This document shows, in pieces, positions 21,906 to 33,663 of a stretch of 64,000 nucleotides of DNA. Source of the stretch: Candidula unifasciata. Taxonomy: Eukaryota; Mollusca; Gastropoda; Stylommatophora; Geomitridae. Numbering within the stretch: position 1 is the first letter of the stretch; each line of letters starts with the position of its first letter. The position numbers were made by a program, and so were the translations under genes. A model generated the notes under the pieces. That model did no database searches and was not told the DNA's origin. It worked only from the letters and a program-made list of their open reading frames with translations. The DNA lies in NCBI GenBank assembly GCA_905116865.2, contig CAJHNH020002798.1, positions 29,386 to 93,385 of the forward strand, in the 5' to 3' direction.

Positions 21906-22137
21906 TTTATTCGCTTCGGGGCCCAATAGTGGACCTAATAACTATTCGGTATTCGGCCGAATACTTGCGGTCGGGCCGAATACGAATAGTGGTTACCCTA
22001 CTCGCGTTTCTGCATACACTGTGATGAACTGAAATAACTCTCTCATTAACACAATAGTTGCTGTTGCCTGTCTGTCGTAGCGGGGGAAACTGCGACCCGG
22101 TTGCGTGATACAAACTGCAAAAAATGCCAACCGCAGT

Positions 22138-22153
22138 GTGTGTGCGTGTGAGA

Positions 22154-22238
<85 letters not shown>
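22138..22238 (+). repeat. (GT)n(GA)n compound microsatellite
   Basis: GT repeats give way to about 30 GA repeats. Confidence 0.95.
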
Positions 22239-22264
22239 TGATCATTCATTTTTCGTTATTTCAG

Positions 22265-22640
22265 GGTGTCTTCGCCCAAATCAAATTTGAAGATATTGCT
22301 AACGAAAATATGAACGTGCGTTTAAAGTACATCGAACGAACGGCCGAGCGAACGATGGTTTTGAAAGAGGCGGGAGGCCGAAGACAACTAATTACAGATA
22401 TCAGGAGGAGACAGTCGTCATTTTTCAGCCATGTTTTGAGAAGAGGGAAAATTGAAAATTTGGTGACCACTGGAAAGATGTGTTGAAGGAGGGATAGAGG
22501 ATGACAATGATAGAAGATGCTTGACAGTCTTGTTGCATGGCATGGAGGTGTGTCAGCACAAGAACTGATACATGCTGCAAGAGATAGCAATTTGTGGAGA
22601 CGCATGATCGCCCACGCCAGTCGGCAAGGCACCTGATAAT
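22265..22640 (+). pseudogene. LINE C-terminal coding fragment
   Basis: Reads LKEAGGRRQLITDIRRRQ, SSFFSHVLRRGKIENLVTTGKM, then after a frame break MLDSLVAWHGG, AQELIHAARDSNLWRRMI, ending at a stop at 22638. This is the C-terminal tail of a LINE ORF, past the RT core, and is the clearest copy of the family also found at 4770-5000 and 57370-57750. It is enclosed in the hAT-like element. Confidence 0.75.
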
Positions 22641-22732
22641 GATAATACACTATTCGTATTCGTATTCGGCCGAATAGTTGGTCCCACTATTCGTATTCGG
22701 CCGAATAGTGAAAATCACTATTCGGTACAGCC

Positions 22733-22735
<3 letters not shown>

Positions 22736-22797
<62 letters not shown>
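22736..22797 (+). repeat. (AT)n microsatellite, right flank of hAT-like element
   Basis: About 30 TA dinucleotides beginning at the hAT-like right terminus. Confidence 0.95.
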
Positions 22798-22799
<2 letters not shown>

Positions 22800-23250
22800 A
22801 ATATAAATTTAATGTAAAGTTAAAATGTATAAATGACAACTATTACCTTGATGTGTTATCAGTCTCCGGATTATTTCGTCCGACTCTAAAACAACGGTGA
22901 CAGTTTTGCGTGGATATCTTCAGTTGTCAGTTACTTTCTATTTGAAGCTTTGATTGCACCGTCTAATCACCCTGCCTGATGAATATTCTTAAGACCATTA
23001 AAAAAAAGCGCATTCGCTTTAAATCGTAAAAGCGGTGGGTTTATGGAGAGTAAGACCACACTGCGACAAAATATGTCATTTCTAGCGCATAAATAACAAC
23101 ACAGATGGCCAGCGTTTGACATCCAGTTATTATGCAGCAAAAGTTAAAGATCACAAGAAGAACATAACCAAACATACTTAGGTGACTGTTGTGAAGAGTG
23201 TGAACACTTGCCTGCAACCCTCAGTGCAACTCAGAAGTCGTCATTATCGT
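22800..23250. other. No assignable gene
   Basis: No recognised coding or repeat signature. Confidence 0.4.
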
Positions 23251-23261
23251 TGGCCTTTTTG

Positions 23262-23420
23262 TCATTTTATATCAGATAGGGATCGCAGTCTATTGCTCCA
23301 TTCCGTTCGATCCTGTGCACTCAATTCGATAGAATTGATAAAATCCAATCTAGCATCATTGACCTCTCTCATCGACGTTCGTTTTATAATTTCTTTTGGG
23401 CGTCTTCGCTTCATATACGC
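23262..23420 (-). pseudogene. Probable LINE C-terminal fragment
   Basis: Residues KRRRPKEIIKRTSMREVNDARLDF...AQDRTEW have the 'basic stretch, then (A/E)DRxxW' layout found at the C terminus of RTE-like and related LINE ORFs. It is short and isolated, so the call is tentative. Confidence 0.4.
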
Positions 23421-23504
23421 TAGTTTCTGTAAATATTTAAAAAAAAAATACATGATTATTTAAAAAAAAAAAAGAAGCAAATCATACAAGTTTAGTTTCT
23501 GTTT

Positions 23505-23690
23505 CTTTCTTCTACTTCGATTCTTCTCCTTCTGCCTTTATATCGCCCCTGGAGCATAGGCCCTCAACCAACTCACGCCAAGTCGTTCTATCCCTCGCTA
23601 TTACATGGAGCTCTTCCCATGTCCTCCCCATCTTTCTAACTTCATTCTCCAGCTCTCTTCTCCATGTCTTTGTGGCCTCTCGTAGTGCCC
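23505..23690 (-). pseudogene. LINE (RTE-like) C-terminal fragment
   Basis: Reads TWRRELENEVRKMGRTWEELHVIARDRTTW...LVEGLCSRG, then stops. It matches TWRRELENEFRK..RTWGELHAIAKD at 47095-47180 and the decayed copy at 2740-2830. The 3' end (GGCAGAAGGAGAAG near 23530) resembles the family's GAA-type tail. Confidence 0.75.
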
Positions 23691-23739
23691 AGCAAAACTT
23701 GTGAATTAGTGTCTTAGGCTTTGCGATAGAACTTTTCAA

Positions 23740-24630
23740 GCTGTATGTGTCGGACTTAGTGTGAAGTGTGTCGCTTAAACATAAAGCTCAAAATAATGTA
23801 TGCTCGTGTCCGAAACACTTATAAGGGATTCGTTCAAACTCTGATTTGCTAGTAGAAGAAATTACTGTCTCAAAATTAATTTTTCTCTTAAAATCGGTGT
23901 CAATAGCATCAACAGTTTGGAAAGCTTTGCTTGAACGGTTCGCAACAAAAAGATCGGCACACGTAAGGAATGAATACAGGTAAATCTTCGTAAACATTAC
24001 TTTTCCTTTACTTTGACCCCAACAATTGTGACAAAAAGATGATCACTTACAAAGTCTGGCAATTTGTTTATTCCTTCTATAAAATTAACGTTAACGCCCA
24101 TAAATTAACTCTTATTTACAAACATACGTGCAGATATCCAAGGATATCAAAGGCAAAAATGCAAAATTAAATATACTACTATTAGTAAATGAGTCAGTGG
24201 ATAAACAGGGTTACTCATATCACACTGGATTGATAATGTGAAGAAATGTTATAATTCTTTCAGTAAAAAGCCAAGAGGTTGGTAAATAAAACTCTGATGA
24301 AAGTCTGTGCTTTAAGACAGGATAGAATATAGATAGTCCCATAGCATATTTATAAGATAAAAATATGTGGACTTTAAAAACATTTAGAAAACATATCTAT
24401 CTTTTTTTTTACGGTGAACACATTAAAAGTGTGAACCAATTGTATTATGTTAAGTAATTGTTATCATCATCATTATCGTCATCACTTCTTCGTCAACACA
24501 TAATCACCCAGTTGTTTAGCCGATTGGATGGTCGCAGTTTCTATTCATATGCAACTTTAAAGTTCGTCTGTGTTGACCCACATCATCCTGCAACATTCCA
24601 TTAAGGTCAGGGAATAAGAAATTTAACATT
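23740..24630. other. No assignable gene
   Basis: No recognised coding or repeat signature. Confidence 0.4.
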
Positions 24631-24639
24631 GTCTCGATA

Positions 24640-24760
24640 CCCTAACGTTCAGTTAGCAATGGCAAACTACCGAATGTCAAATTTGCCATTAAAACACACA
24701 ACAGCCAAAGAAAATGCTGGGGTTGGTTCGGTAACGTTCTGTAAAGGATAAGCAAAAAAC
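24640..24760 (+). mobile_element. SINE family B, 3' part
   Basis: AGCAATGGCAAACTACCGAATG...AATGCTGGGGTTGGTTC.GTAACGTTCTG.AAAGGATAAGCAA matches 39745-39845 and 60215-60315. Confidence 0.65.
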
Positions 24761-24769
24761 TAACTTGAT

Positions 24770-25820
24770 GCCCCAAAAAGTATTATTTTGCGAAATAGGA
24801 AACTTGCACTGCAGTCTTTTTCCTCGTGTTCATGGGCATAAACTCCCGAGGAAAATTCAGGGTGTTCATCCACCTCCAGATATTTGTCTTGCTCCAGAAC
24901 CTGAGTATTGCGAGTACATCCGTTTCACAGATCTGGCTTATTTGTATGCAGACTTGCGTTCCTTGCTTCTCAGACAGATGTACTCTGACTTCGAAATATG
25001 TCCCCAATTAGTCGACCAAAACGGCATGCTTGTTCGGGAGGCAATAGGTCTATTCTTATTTTCCTCACAATGGGGTCAAAGAATCCACACGGGGACCACT
25101 GGACGTGAAGGTTAAACCGATAACACTATCGACATTGTTCGGTCTTGATGCGATTTTAATTGGGCAGTCGTCCAACAGTGTTCACAGGTCCAAGCTAAGC
25201 AGTGACACTTCCAAAGAAGAAACCTGGTAACTATTACTGAAACTAGTCTACATTGTGGTCCGAGCAATATACCCTAGGCTATTAATTTATGCATTCAGCA
25301 GCTCTGTCGTGGATTCTGATTCATTTTCGTTGTGTGAGTTGCATTTATATTATACCAGTTCTCAGTTTCCCTAACTGCAAGTCATTATTTTTGTTATGAC
25401 CACTCACATAAATCTGTGTATGAGGCACATACACTGTAATTGTCATCGGGACCATGAATTGTTTGCATTACACGTATAGACCCAGCACACAAATGCTGAA
25501 TCTTCTGTACTGCTGTCAGAAAACATCATGAGATATTCTGTATTAATGGCTTATGCAGACCATTACTGAGACAAATCTAATAACCAATTTGCAACGTCTG
25601 GTACAGCAAATCATTAATTTTTTCTTCCTACATTTCTGCTTCCAGCTCTTCTATCCTTTCGTTTCTCGAGAGGGGGGGGGGGGGGGAATCCCTTTTTGTT
25701 TTTGTTTTTTTATGTCACTTTCTTCAAAAACCTGAACATTTGACAACTGAACTCCGTTACGGATATCCCCACTTCCCCTTTCCCAAACAGCGCATCGGCA
25801 GTGAGTGGATACTTGAATGA
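24770..25820. other. No assignable gene
   Basis: A 116-codon frame at 24765-25115 has no recognisable domain and is overlapped by frames on the other strand; it is treated as random. A G14 run lies at 25673-25686. Confidence 0.4.
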
Positions 25821-25829
25821 TAAGCACCG

Positions 25830-26060
25830 GCTGGAATGTGTATTTCGTTTTCAGCTAAGGTGCGCATGTCTAGATGGAGATAGTGCGTGTGCATGCAAAG
25901 GGAGCCCAGTATTGGTCATATCTGATGTAGGAATTTTTATTCTAAGTCAAGCTGCATCTGCCTTCGAGGCAAGGAGATAACAGTCTGCATAAACATGAGT
26001 CAGATCTGCAAAACAGATGTGCATGCAAAACTCAGGAGTTTTCAGCCGGTGAAGATAGAG
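25830..26060 (+). repeat. Interspersed repeat ending TTTTCAGCCGGTGAAG
   Basis: The end (GCATGCAAAACTCAGGAGTTTTCAGCCGGTGAAG) parallels the 3' end at 11310-11345. The 5' limit is not clear. Confidence 0.4.
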
Positions 26061-26924
26061 GAATTACTATGCTAAAGGGTTCTTTCATGTTGCTTCGTCC
26101 ATAGTGTTTTACCCCAGAAGACTATAGGTCTTATTTAACAACACTGGGTACGTGCTGTTAATCATAGTCGTGCTCGTAGTATCAGAGTCTAACAGATCTA
26201 GAGATCTGGCCGATCATGAAACTACTAGTGAAATGGTTTCAGGTATTAATCATTTTAAGAAGAGACCCAAATCAGCTTGTATGTATAAGCCAGCGTCAAA
26301 GCAAGAATAAAAACCCTAAAAATTAGAACTAAAGAAAAAAAAAAGGGTACGAAAAGAAAATATTACAACCGAATAACAGAAAGCTCCTGTAATGGGGAGA
26401 AAACCAACTATGACAAAGTGACAGCCCCAGCTTGAGCGTGAGAAAGTATATAGGTGAGTATATGATCCAACAAAATAAAGACAGCTAGTCGTCGGTCCTT
26501 CGAATTTTTGGATCAGATTGTGATTATTTTTAAAAATCTTTGTTACCAACTTCTTCTCCTTAAAGTCCAAGCCGTGCGGGGATGGTAGTCATGTCTATCC
26601 ACAACCTTCTGTCTCGTGTTACCGTGTTACTCGTGCTACCACCTTAGATTAGCCAGAATCACCGCTTCGGTCTACCTCTGCGTCTTATTCCGCGAATCTT
26701 CGAAAACATAAGTCGTTTTGTTAAGACGTTTTTATCATCTAACCATAGTACATTGCTTATCTCTAATTTATAATCAAAATGTGTGACAACATTCGCATCA
26801 TAATCGTCATCATCATCAATAACATCTAGCACATGTTTTGAAAAAGTATTTTCTCGCTAAAAGCAAAACGTATCCAGATGTGTACACTTATCCAGGTCAG
26901 TACAATTTCAACAGAATCACGCTC

Positions 26925-27190
26925 ATTAGTAAAGTAACGGTCCCTTTTCCACGGCTTTAGGCGTATAGGGCTAGACCTATATTTTTAAAGACATATCGGA
27001 ACAAGAAGAGTGATGTGGTCAGCATCACACCGGCAGCCATTACTTCCCGGGACTGCACCCAGTAACTACTCACGGCTGGGTCGACCTGGGAGTCAAGGTC
27101 ATTTTTACAAAATGTCCAGCTCCGCAAGGGAGCTAACCCACGACATTCCGATCCGAACGCCAGCGTCTAGCCGCTACGCCACGGCGACTC
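26925..27190 (-). mobile_element. SINE family A, near full length
   Basis: The minus-strand tRNA-like head near 27190 (GTGGCGTAGCGGCTAGACG) is followed by the family body and ends near 26930 with TATACGCCTAAAGCCGTGG. The tRNA head is better preserved than in most copies. Confidence 0.75.
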
Positions 27191-27479
27191 CCTATGTCGC
27201 TCAGTACCCCCTGTAAATTAGTTGCCGTCATGTCTATTTTTCATAACTATTTAAAAGAAATACTTGGTTAGAACTATTCCTTAATTATTTTTTTTTTAAT
27301 TCCTTGTTTTTTTTTTTTTTTTTTCCAAAACAATTTCCTGGATGGTTTTGTGCTCAGCTCAATTATTCTTATGTTAAACCATACATTCAGGTATATTTTT
27401 TCTTTCACCAAACATTTTGAACTTTGTTGCTACGAACGTAAATGTTGACACACAGTTTCGTAATTGTCGAGGGTAATTG

Positions 27480-27660
27480 CAATTTTTTTTTTAAGTTATG
27501 GGCGGTCTTCTTATACAGCATCATATAGGCACATTGGGTCAGACACCAGCCGACCCTCCATATGTGTTGTGGTGAACATTCAGGCCTGCTGCCATTACTT
27601 CCTATGACATTTCTTCATGTCCGTTTTAGGCTGGACAGACCTGGGGTACCCGATCAGGTA
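27480..27660 (-). mobile_element. SINE family A, divergent fragment
   Basis: Minus-strand match to the family body: GGTAATGGCAGCAGGCCTGAATG...CACCACAACACA and the GTCTGACCCAATGTGCC segment. Divergent; the boundaries are approximate. Confidence 0.45.
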
Positions 27661-28590
27661 AGGGGGAAAAAATAAGTATTCGAATATAAGACCGTCGGAC
27701 CGATAGACAAGCCTGCAGCTACTGTGTTTCTGTGAATTCTTCTGTGTCTGAAGTTAAGAGTTCTTCTTCTTCGTGTTCACCAGCTGTAAACTAGCAGAAA
27801 ATTCTGTTGGTTCATTCACTTTTGGACTGCAGACTATAATAGGCCCTCGGAACCCAAACGGGGAACGTTCGGAGTTGAGAAGGTGAGGAAATTCTTGTTA
27901 GGGACAGTTGGTCTATTCAATTACCGCTATAAAATAGGGTCTTTGTTACCCACACAGGGAGTATGTCTTGTATACCGTGGAATAGTTGTAAACTGATAAA
28001 GAAAATTTACTAACAAAAAATGTTATATGCAATAATACTCAACCAAGAACGCCGTGAGACAATTGTGAAAAATAATAATTTATCAGATAAATAAGACAGC
28101 GGTTATGACTATATTCTGAAATGATGTGAAAGTAATATCGATTTTCTGTCAGAAGTTTTAACTGGCTTTTCAATAAAATGTTGAGAGGCCAATCGTTACA
28201 AAACGAGCAGAAAAAGTGTAATGTACTCGACTATAGTGGTTTGCGACAGAAATTAATCAGCTTAGCTGTAATGTTTGACGCGTTCAAAATGAACAGTAAA
28301 TATAACATGTTACTGCGTTCTGGTGCTTTCGTTATATTCATAATAACTGCCACAAGCGGTCACGTAACACACACAAAAAAAAAGAATTGATTACAGAAGA
28401 AGAGTAGCCTACTTGATAAATGTCGCGTCGTAAGATGTTTTGCGAAAGTTTAGCTTATGGCATATGTTTGACAGGTTGATTGTTCATGTTCACTTGAAGG
28501 TTCAAGAAAATTAACGGGTGACGTAAACAGTTGTATCTAAAACTTCGCGAATTTGAGAGGGTTAAAAAAACTGAAGATCATTTTTTTTAA
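27660..28590. other. No assignable gene
   Basis: No recognised coding or repeat signature. Confidence 0.4.
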
Positions 28591-28659
28591 ACCTACAATG
28601 TTTAACTCAGAGATATTATTAACTGACGTTTCGTTTGGTTTTGACAGGTTTGGGGAAAC

Positions 28660-28725
28660 ACACACACACACACACATACACACACACACACACAGCCCTC
28701 CCCCACACACAAACATACACACAAA
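28660..28725 (+). repeat. (AC)n microsatellite, imperfect
   Basis: ACACACAC runs interrupted by ACATACAC and GCCCTCCCCC. Confidence 0.9.
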
Positions 28726-28809
28726 TTATATAAGATTTGAAAACAATAATAAGCTCAAACATATATTGTTAAATATCATATTTAATTTCTTTGTCCTCTT
28801 TTTAGGTTT

Positions 28810-29065
28810 CAATGGTGTATCGCCTATACGGTCGCCTTCGGCTTAAGGATGGTAGGTTCGAATTCCATCAAGTTACAAATTTTTTAAAATAACCTTCGCT
28901 CTCATGTCGACACAGCTTAAACTGGTACCAAGTAAAGCCATGGAAAGTAAAGACGGCCGAAGTGATGTTATATCCATCACCCATTGAGTGCGAGTCGGGC
29001 TATAACAAATATGCTATAACTTAATAAGCCAAAGATGCCAGTGTGTGAAAAGGATCCTTTCACAT
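28810..29065 (+). mobile_element. SINE family A, full length
   Basis: tRNA-like head with GTATCGCCTATACGG and B box GGTTCGAATTCC (28854-28865), then body with GGAAAGTAAAGACGGCCG, ATCACCCATTGAGTGCGAG and the AAAGGATCCTTTCAC end. Confidence 0.8.
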
Positions 29066-29069
29066 GTAC

Positions 29070-29550
29070 ACGGCAATCACCACGAAGGGGTGAAGAAGAT
29101 ACACAAAGACGCTACGGATTTCACCTAATTACAAAGGACAAGAAAACGAATTACCGATGCAAAGCAGTTTATGATAAAATACATGAAGAAAAAGCGATAA
29201 GTGCATAAAACCTAAATGAAATGCTTTAAGCATTCTGTTTAAAAAAAAAAAAAAAATCTTTAACAATAATATTAAAAATAAGAAATATTATTTACATAGA
29301 AATTAGCTATTTGACAAAAACAATTATAAAAGTCACCATAATATGTCTGAATTCAAAGAACTGATGGGGTGAGTATGGATTGTTGGGGAGAGGGGCGCGA
29401 TGATACATAAATAGACCTCTTAAGAAATAATCAAATTGACAGAAAAAAGTATTTTAGAGAGTCCATTCCTACGGTAGGCTGACGTTGCTAGCTCTATCAA
29501 ACACGGAGAAGTATTTTAAATCATTGGACAAGATAAACAGTCGGACAGAC
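29070..29550. other. No assignable gene
   Basis: A/T-rich sequence with an A16 run near 29241. Nothing recognised. Confidence 0.4.
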
Positions 29551-29559
29551 TGGCTGGCC

Positions 29560-29850
29560 TGCACAACAAGGCAGAATATTGATGAATGATAAGACAGACG
29601 AGGTTAGTGCCTTGTGGAGAAGCGTGTACAGTTCGAAGGAGCAGATGGATCACCACAGTCTGGTGAGATTGATGCAGGTGGGAGTGACAAAAGGTTCTGG
29701 AAGATGCTCGAGGTTCAGAGGAAAGGCAAGACGGACGTTTAATCAGAATGCTACTGGCACCATTAGTATCAGAACTCTTCACTGGCTGCTGAAGATGGTG
29801 ATGGAGCGCTTATGGGAATGCCCCGAGTGCTGTGAGGTCGGTGCTTGAAT
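29560..29850 (+). pseudogene. LINE RNase H-distal C-terminal fragment
   Basis: Residues MDHHSLVRLMQVGVTKGSGR, RFRGKARRTFNQNATGTISI, RTLHWLLKM and WECPECC form the conserved tail that follows the RNase H domain in a group of invertebrate retroelements (a W-x-C-x-x-C zinc-like ending). The frame is open from 29579 to a stop at 29846-29848. The 3' part matches 61580-61660, where the RNase H domain itself is partly preserved. No RT or RNase H domain precedes it here, so it is a truncated remnant. Confidence 0.6.
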
Positions 29851-30840
29851 CAACTCAACTTATTCAGCAAATCGGGAATACCCTAATCATTTAGCATAGA
29901 AATAGTAAAGAAACTATATTGTTAATCGACGGAAGTATCATACCAGATGATATGCTGAACTGTGTATTTGTATCTTTTCCCTAAAGAACAGCAACAAATA
30001 AAACTATGAAGAATTTCATAAAATGAACATTTTAAAATGACGCCAGACATTTCTACTTACAAATTCCAAAAGCAACAGGAGATTAACAGAAAGAAGATGG
30101 TCATTAGAGATCTTAAGTGAACATTTGTGGAAAGGAATAAAAAAAAAGGAACGAAACATAGTCTTGGTTATCTTAGTATAAGCTTTATAGGAAACGCGAT
30201 ACGCCATAGTTACTCTGCTTCTGTGCCAACGAAAAACACTCAGAATGTCAATAACTGTCCCTTGTGGAAATATTGACACAGATTGATCAGACTGCAGTCT
30301 GAGTATAACTACTAGCATGCACACGCATTAAAAGCATAAGGCACCGATGTAAAGTGCTAACAAAAACAGTCCGACATTAGAAATGCAGTTCATCATCGAT
30401 GCAGTTGCACAGCGATCAATTTTTAAGCACACAAGGCACCATAAATTCCTATGGCAACAGGCCAAAGGCCATTTTCGGAATATACCGTTCACAACACCTC
30501 ATTGGTCACAGTCGAAACACATTCCAAGTTAAATCTGTAGCTCACAGTGTTGCGCCATGCACTCAGCTCAGTAACTAGGCGACAAAACTACATCCTTTCA
30601 GCCTACATACAGAGAGAAATGCAACAGCCACCGTTTATCAGAAGCACAAAATTCCCCACGACTAAAAACAGTGACGACGTCTTTCGTCCTTGTTGACCAG
30701 AAGCAGAAATATACAGTACACACTTCAAATATTCATAGAGAGATTAAGTGAGTCAGGGGAAGGCTTTAAAACTTAGCTGCATATTCTCTACAAGACTTCG
30801 GTTGATGTGCTGCATTCATTGAGGAGATTATTTTAGTTGT
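29850..30840. other. No assignable gene
   Basis: No recognised coding or repeat signature; a 102-codon minus-strand frame (30016-30324) has no recognisable domain. Confidence 0.4.

Positions 30841-30842
<2 letters not shown>

Positions 30843-30926
<84 letters not shown>
30843..30926 (+). repeat. (AT)n microsatellite
   Basis: About 41 TA dinucleotides. Confidence 0.97.
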
Positions 30927-30928
<2 letters not shown>

Positions 30929-31089
30929 TACAACGCAGTGGTTATTTGTGCTTATTACCATGTGTGTCGAGCTTAGCTCATAATGCGTGAACGAGAAGGC
31001 AACTAAATATGGGATGAGCACTATTCACTGATTATGCAACTGGTTTTGTTTATTTTCAAGCAGGCATGTATACGCAGCTATCGATATAT

Positions 31090-31924
31090 TTACGAAACAT
31101 TGCGATTGGCCAACTGTATGCAAGTGAAAGTCAGGTTGCCAAGCATCTAAATGTGCCTTAGACTTTGGCGATTCCAAGCCATTGGCCCAGTTAAAGACTG
31201 AAGTCACAGAGGACGGTCCAGACTGGCAACAGCCTTGGAGGATTGTTTTATTCGACTTCGTCACCTCAGGAACATGTTTACAACAGCTTCCTCAACTGCA
31301 GTCATTTTCTACAGGATGTCATGTGTCGGATCAAACTCTCGAGAAATACTGCATGACCTGGACTTTGGACATGACGACGTCATCGAAGAACTGTCCTTAC
31401 AATACTTCTCTGGACCAACCAGCATCTTCCCCGAGCAGCTGATAATCAGTGGAGACGTGTCTGGTTTAGTAGCAAATCTTTCCTTTTGTTTCATAGCCAT
31501 GATAGAGAGTTTAGGATCTACAGTAGATGAAATAAAGATTTAGCGCTGACGAAGGAGGTGTTGCAGAGGTGTGTGGAATGGTCAGTTACTGAGGAAGAAA
31601 TCAGTTGGTGCACATTGAGACACGACTGAATGCCAACCAAACATCAGTGGAACTCCTAATACCCATGCCATTCCTTACTACCAACAACATTTTCACCCTT
31701 CCCTAGCCATCTCTGTCTGTAGACATGGGTCCGACTGCGCACCCGTGTGGTGACCTGCGTAGAAGTGTTTTTCGACGAGACATTTATCCAGCCAATCGTC
31801 GTGATCTGTTCCAGGCATTCCAGGAAGAATGGGCAGCCATCCTACAGGCCTTCATCAGGCTCTTGTCGTATCTCCATCAGGAGATACATGTCGCTGATTG
31901 ATGCTAGTGAAGGGCACACACCAT
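31090..31924 (+). mobile_element. Tc1-like transposon remnant, left part
   Basis: The N-terminal DNA-binding region is visible in pieces: IGQLYAS-ESQVAKHLNV near 31105-31157 and, in another frame, CFIRLRHLRN.FTTASSTA at 31242-31300. The C terminus reads ANRRDLFQAFQEEWAAI at 31785-31842, then S-I-R-R-x-x-x-L-I-D-A-S-E-G-H-T-P to 31924. About 0.4 kb between these (31340-31720) does not read as the DDE catalytic core, so that part is lost or replaced. The end is interrupted by the RLE LINE inserted within the last transposase codons; the remainder resumes at 36569. Confidence 0.65.
31906..31924 (+). repeat. Target-site duplication, left copy
   Basis: AGTGAAGGGCACACACCAT, 19 bp, matches 36569-36587 with one substitution. 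Within the Tc1 frame it encodes the end of transposase (S-E-G-H-T-P). Confidence 0.85.
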
Positions 31925-31927
31925 CAT

Positions 31928-32470
31928 GATTTTAAAAAGAAGTCGTTAGGCGACAAGCTTACACAATTTGGTGATGTAATATACGAGAACTGTTCCCGTG
32001 AGTTCGGGACAGTGGAAAAGGCGCCGCCGGGCGTCAAGCAGAATATAAACAGGAGACAGAGGGACATTCTGAAGTCTCGGGCAGACAAGAATGCCCTCAG
32101 AAAACGGATCAAAGCCGCTACAGGCAGCGAACGGGAGGGGCTGCATGAAGTCTGGTTGCATTTAAAGAACAGACACAGTGCCCTCTGTAGCGCTGAGCGT
32201 TTCTGTAACAACAGACGGAGAACCAAAAGGGAGCAAGAGAAATTCTTTAGGGACCCGTTCCAGTTTGCCCGAGGTCTATTCGAGCAACCGAAGTTTGGGA
32301 CTCTGGTTGTCAGTAAAGAGGAGCTTGAGTCACATTTACGCAAAATGTACACTGACAAAATGAGGAACTGTCGTGAAATGATAGCCATTACGCATCGGTC
32401 TGTAAGGCTGATAACCTGTCTTACCTGTAATCTGCAAAAAAATTCAAACTTGGACTCGCCCAGAAATATA
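31928..32470 (+). pseudogene. RLE LINE N-terminal linker region
   Basis: Residues SLGDKLTQFGDVIYE, CSREFGTVEK, NRRQRDILKSRADKNALRKR, then a Lys/Arg-rich helix, DPFQFARGLFEQPK and SKEELESHLRKMY. This region precedes the RT in RLE LINEs; the last part (D-P-F-x-F-A-R-x-L-F-E) is the most conserved. The frame is open to 32473, but the sequence becomes unrelated after about 32395, where the 1.2-kb insertion begins. No zinc-finger N terminus is present because of 5' truncation. Confidence 0.7.
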
Positions 32471-33660
32471 TAGTCCCTTATATCTATATATATAGGCCTG
32501 TATTGGACAACATTATTATGTCTGCCTTTTCTGGTTACTTTAACTAAACTCCACTTTTAAATGTATATCTCTTGGAGATATATTAAGGGAGTTATTTGAG
32601 GTTTCGTGGAAACCGATTTACTACTTGCACAAGTATACAAGGGACTTCTTTTGTACCAACGCCTGAAGTGTCTAAGTGACGCTATTCTCCTTGCCAGCTT
32701 CTCAAGCGTCCAGATGTGTTAATCTGTGCCTGTATAAATTTCACTTTCCAAGGCAATCTGGAATGTCTCAGTTTTTACATATGCTTGGGATGGATCTTTT
32801 CTGAAGAGCTGGCAGAAGATTCACAGTCAAACCAACATCCACCAACCATCCAACCACCAGCTAACCCCTGTGAAGGTTCCTGACATCTCCAACATGTGGG
32901 AGATGGTACCTCAAACAGCTACCAGTGCTAGAGCTTAGTGTGGCTCAAAGACATTGTGTGTCCTTACTGGTGATAGAGACTTGCTAAATACCGGTACAGT
33001 TGCTGTGTCTTCTATGGTGAAGTACTCTTTCACTACCTGATCCAGTTGAGCAGAATTACCAGAGTCAAAGACAGTCGAATCATCAGGAGCTGAGGGAGGC
33101 ATCATAGACAGAAAGAGGCTAAGTGCAGTTTGACGCCTTATATGCTTTACTCCTCACAGCTCCTAGGTTGTCCGATGATGACAAGATGTCATCTCCAAGA
33201 CCTTCTGTCTGTGTAGTATCTTTGTGATTTGGACAGGATATCCTGAGATCTAGCCTAGGAGATCTGGCAATTGTCTCACTTTTAAATATCTATTTTATAT
33301 TGATTACATACATTCATTTTCATGGCTGACTTAGGTGTCTCTATTTCACCTTTTTAAGTGTTTAGCAGGTGTGTATGTATGTATCTTCATTATATGTGTT
33401 AACATGGTTATGATAATGAACTATCATAACCTGGGGGCTTTCTTTAGTAAGTAGTGGGGGTGTCCAGCCAAGTGTGCCTAGAGATATTGAATTTATATAC
33501 TGATATATTTTGTAGTGCCAATACTTGAGTTGCCCTACTCCAGAGATAAGTTGATCGTATATTGGCCACGGGGAATCCCTTAGACCAATACGAGCCAAAC
33601 GACTCAACATAATTATCTCTGAGTGCTGTTGGTTCTGAAGGAGAAATCCTTACATTAGGC
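32465..33660. mobile_element. Unidentified 1.2-kb insertion in the RLE LINE
   Basis: The LINE frame stops near 32395 and resumes at about 33664, while the second copy (40495) starts at the same point with no insertion upstream to compare. The insert has no recognised domain: the minus-strand frames at 33362-33662 are short and unfamiliar. Exact ends and any target duplication could not be fixed. Confidence 0.45.
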
Positions 33661-33663
33661 ACG

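Larger units (their letters stand above)
21613..22735. mobile_element. Non-autonomous hAT-like element, with nested insertions
   Basis: Left end TAGAGCTGTACCGAATA and right end (reverse complement) TAGGGCTGTACCGAATA form near-perfect terminal inverted repeats of 17 bp or more. Subterminal regions on both sides are rich in the palindrome ATTCGGCCGAAT (left 21940-21985; right 22650-22710). Inside are a family A SINE (21630-21905), a GT/GA microsatellite (22138-22238) and a LINE 3' fragment (22265-22640). No transposase frame is present. The TIR style suggests the hAT superfamily. The expected 8-bp target duplication cannot be seen because the flanks are AT repeats. Confidence 0.75.

Noticed and set aside
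24765..25115. 116-codon frame as a possible small gene
   Set aside because: No recognisable domain, competing frames on the opposite strand, and no splice or regulatory context.
31182..31543. 86- and 102-codon frames as a novel gene
   Set aside because: Their first parts read as a Tc1 transposase N terminus in shifting frames, so they are transposon remnants.
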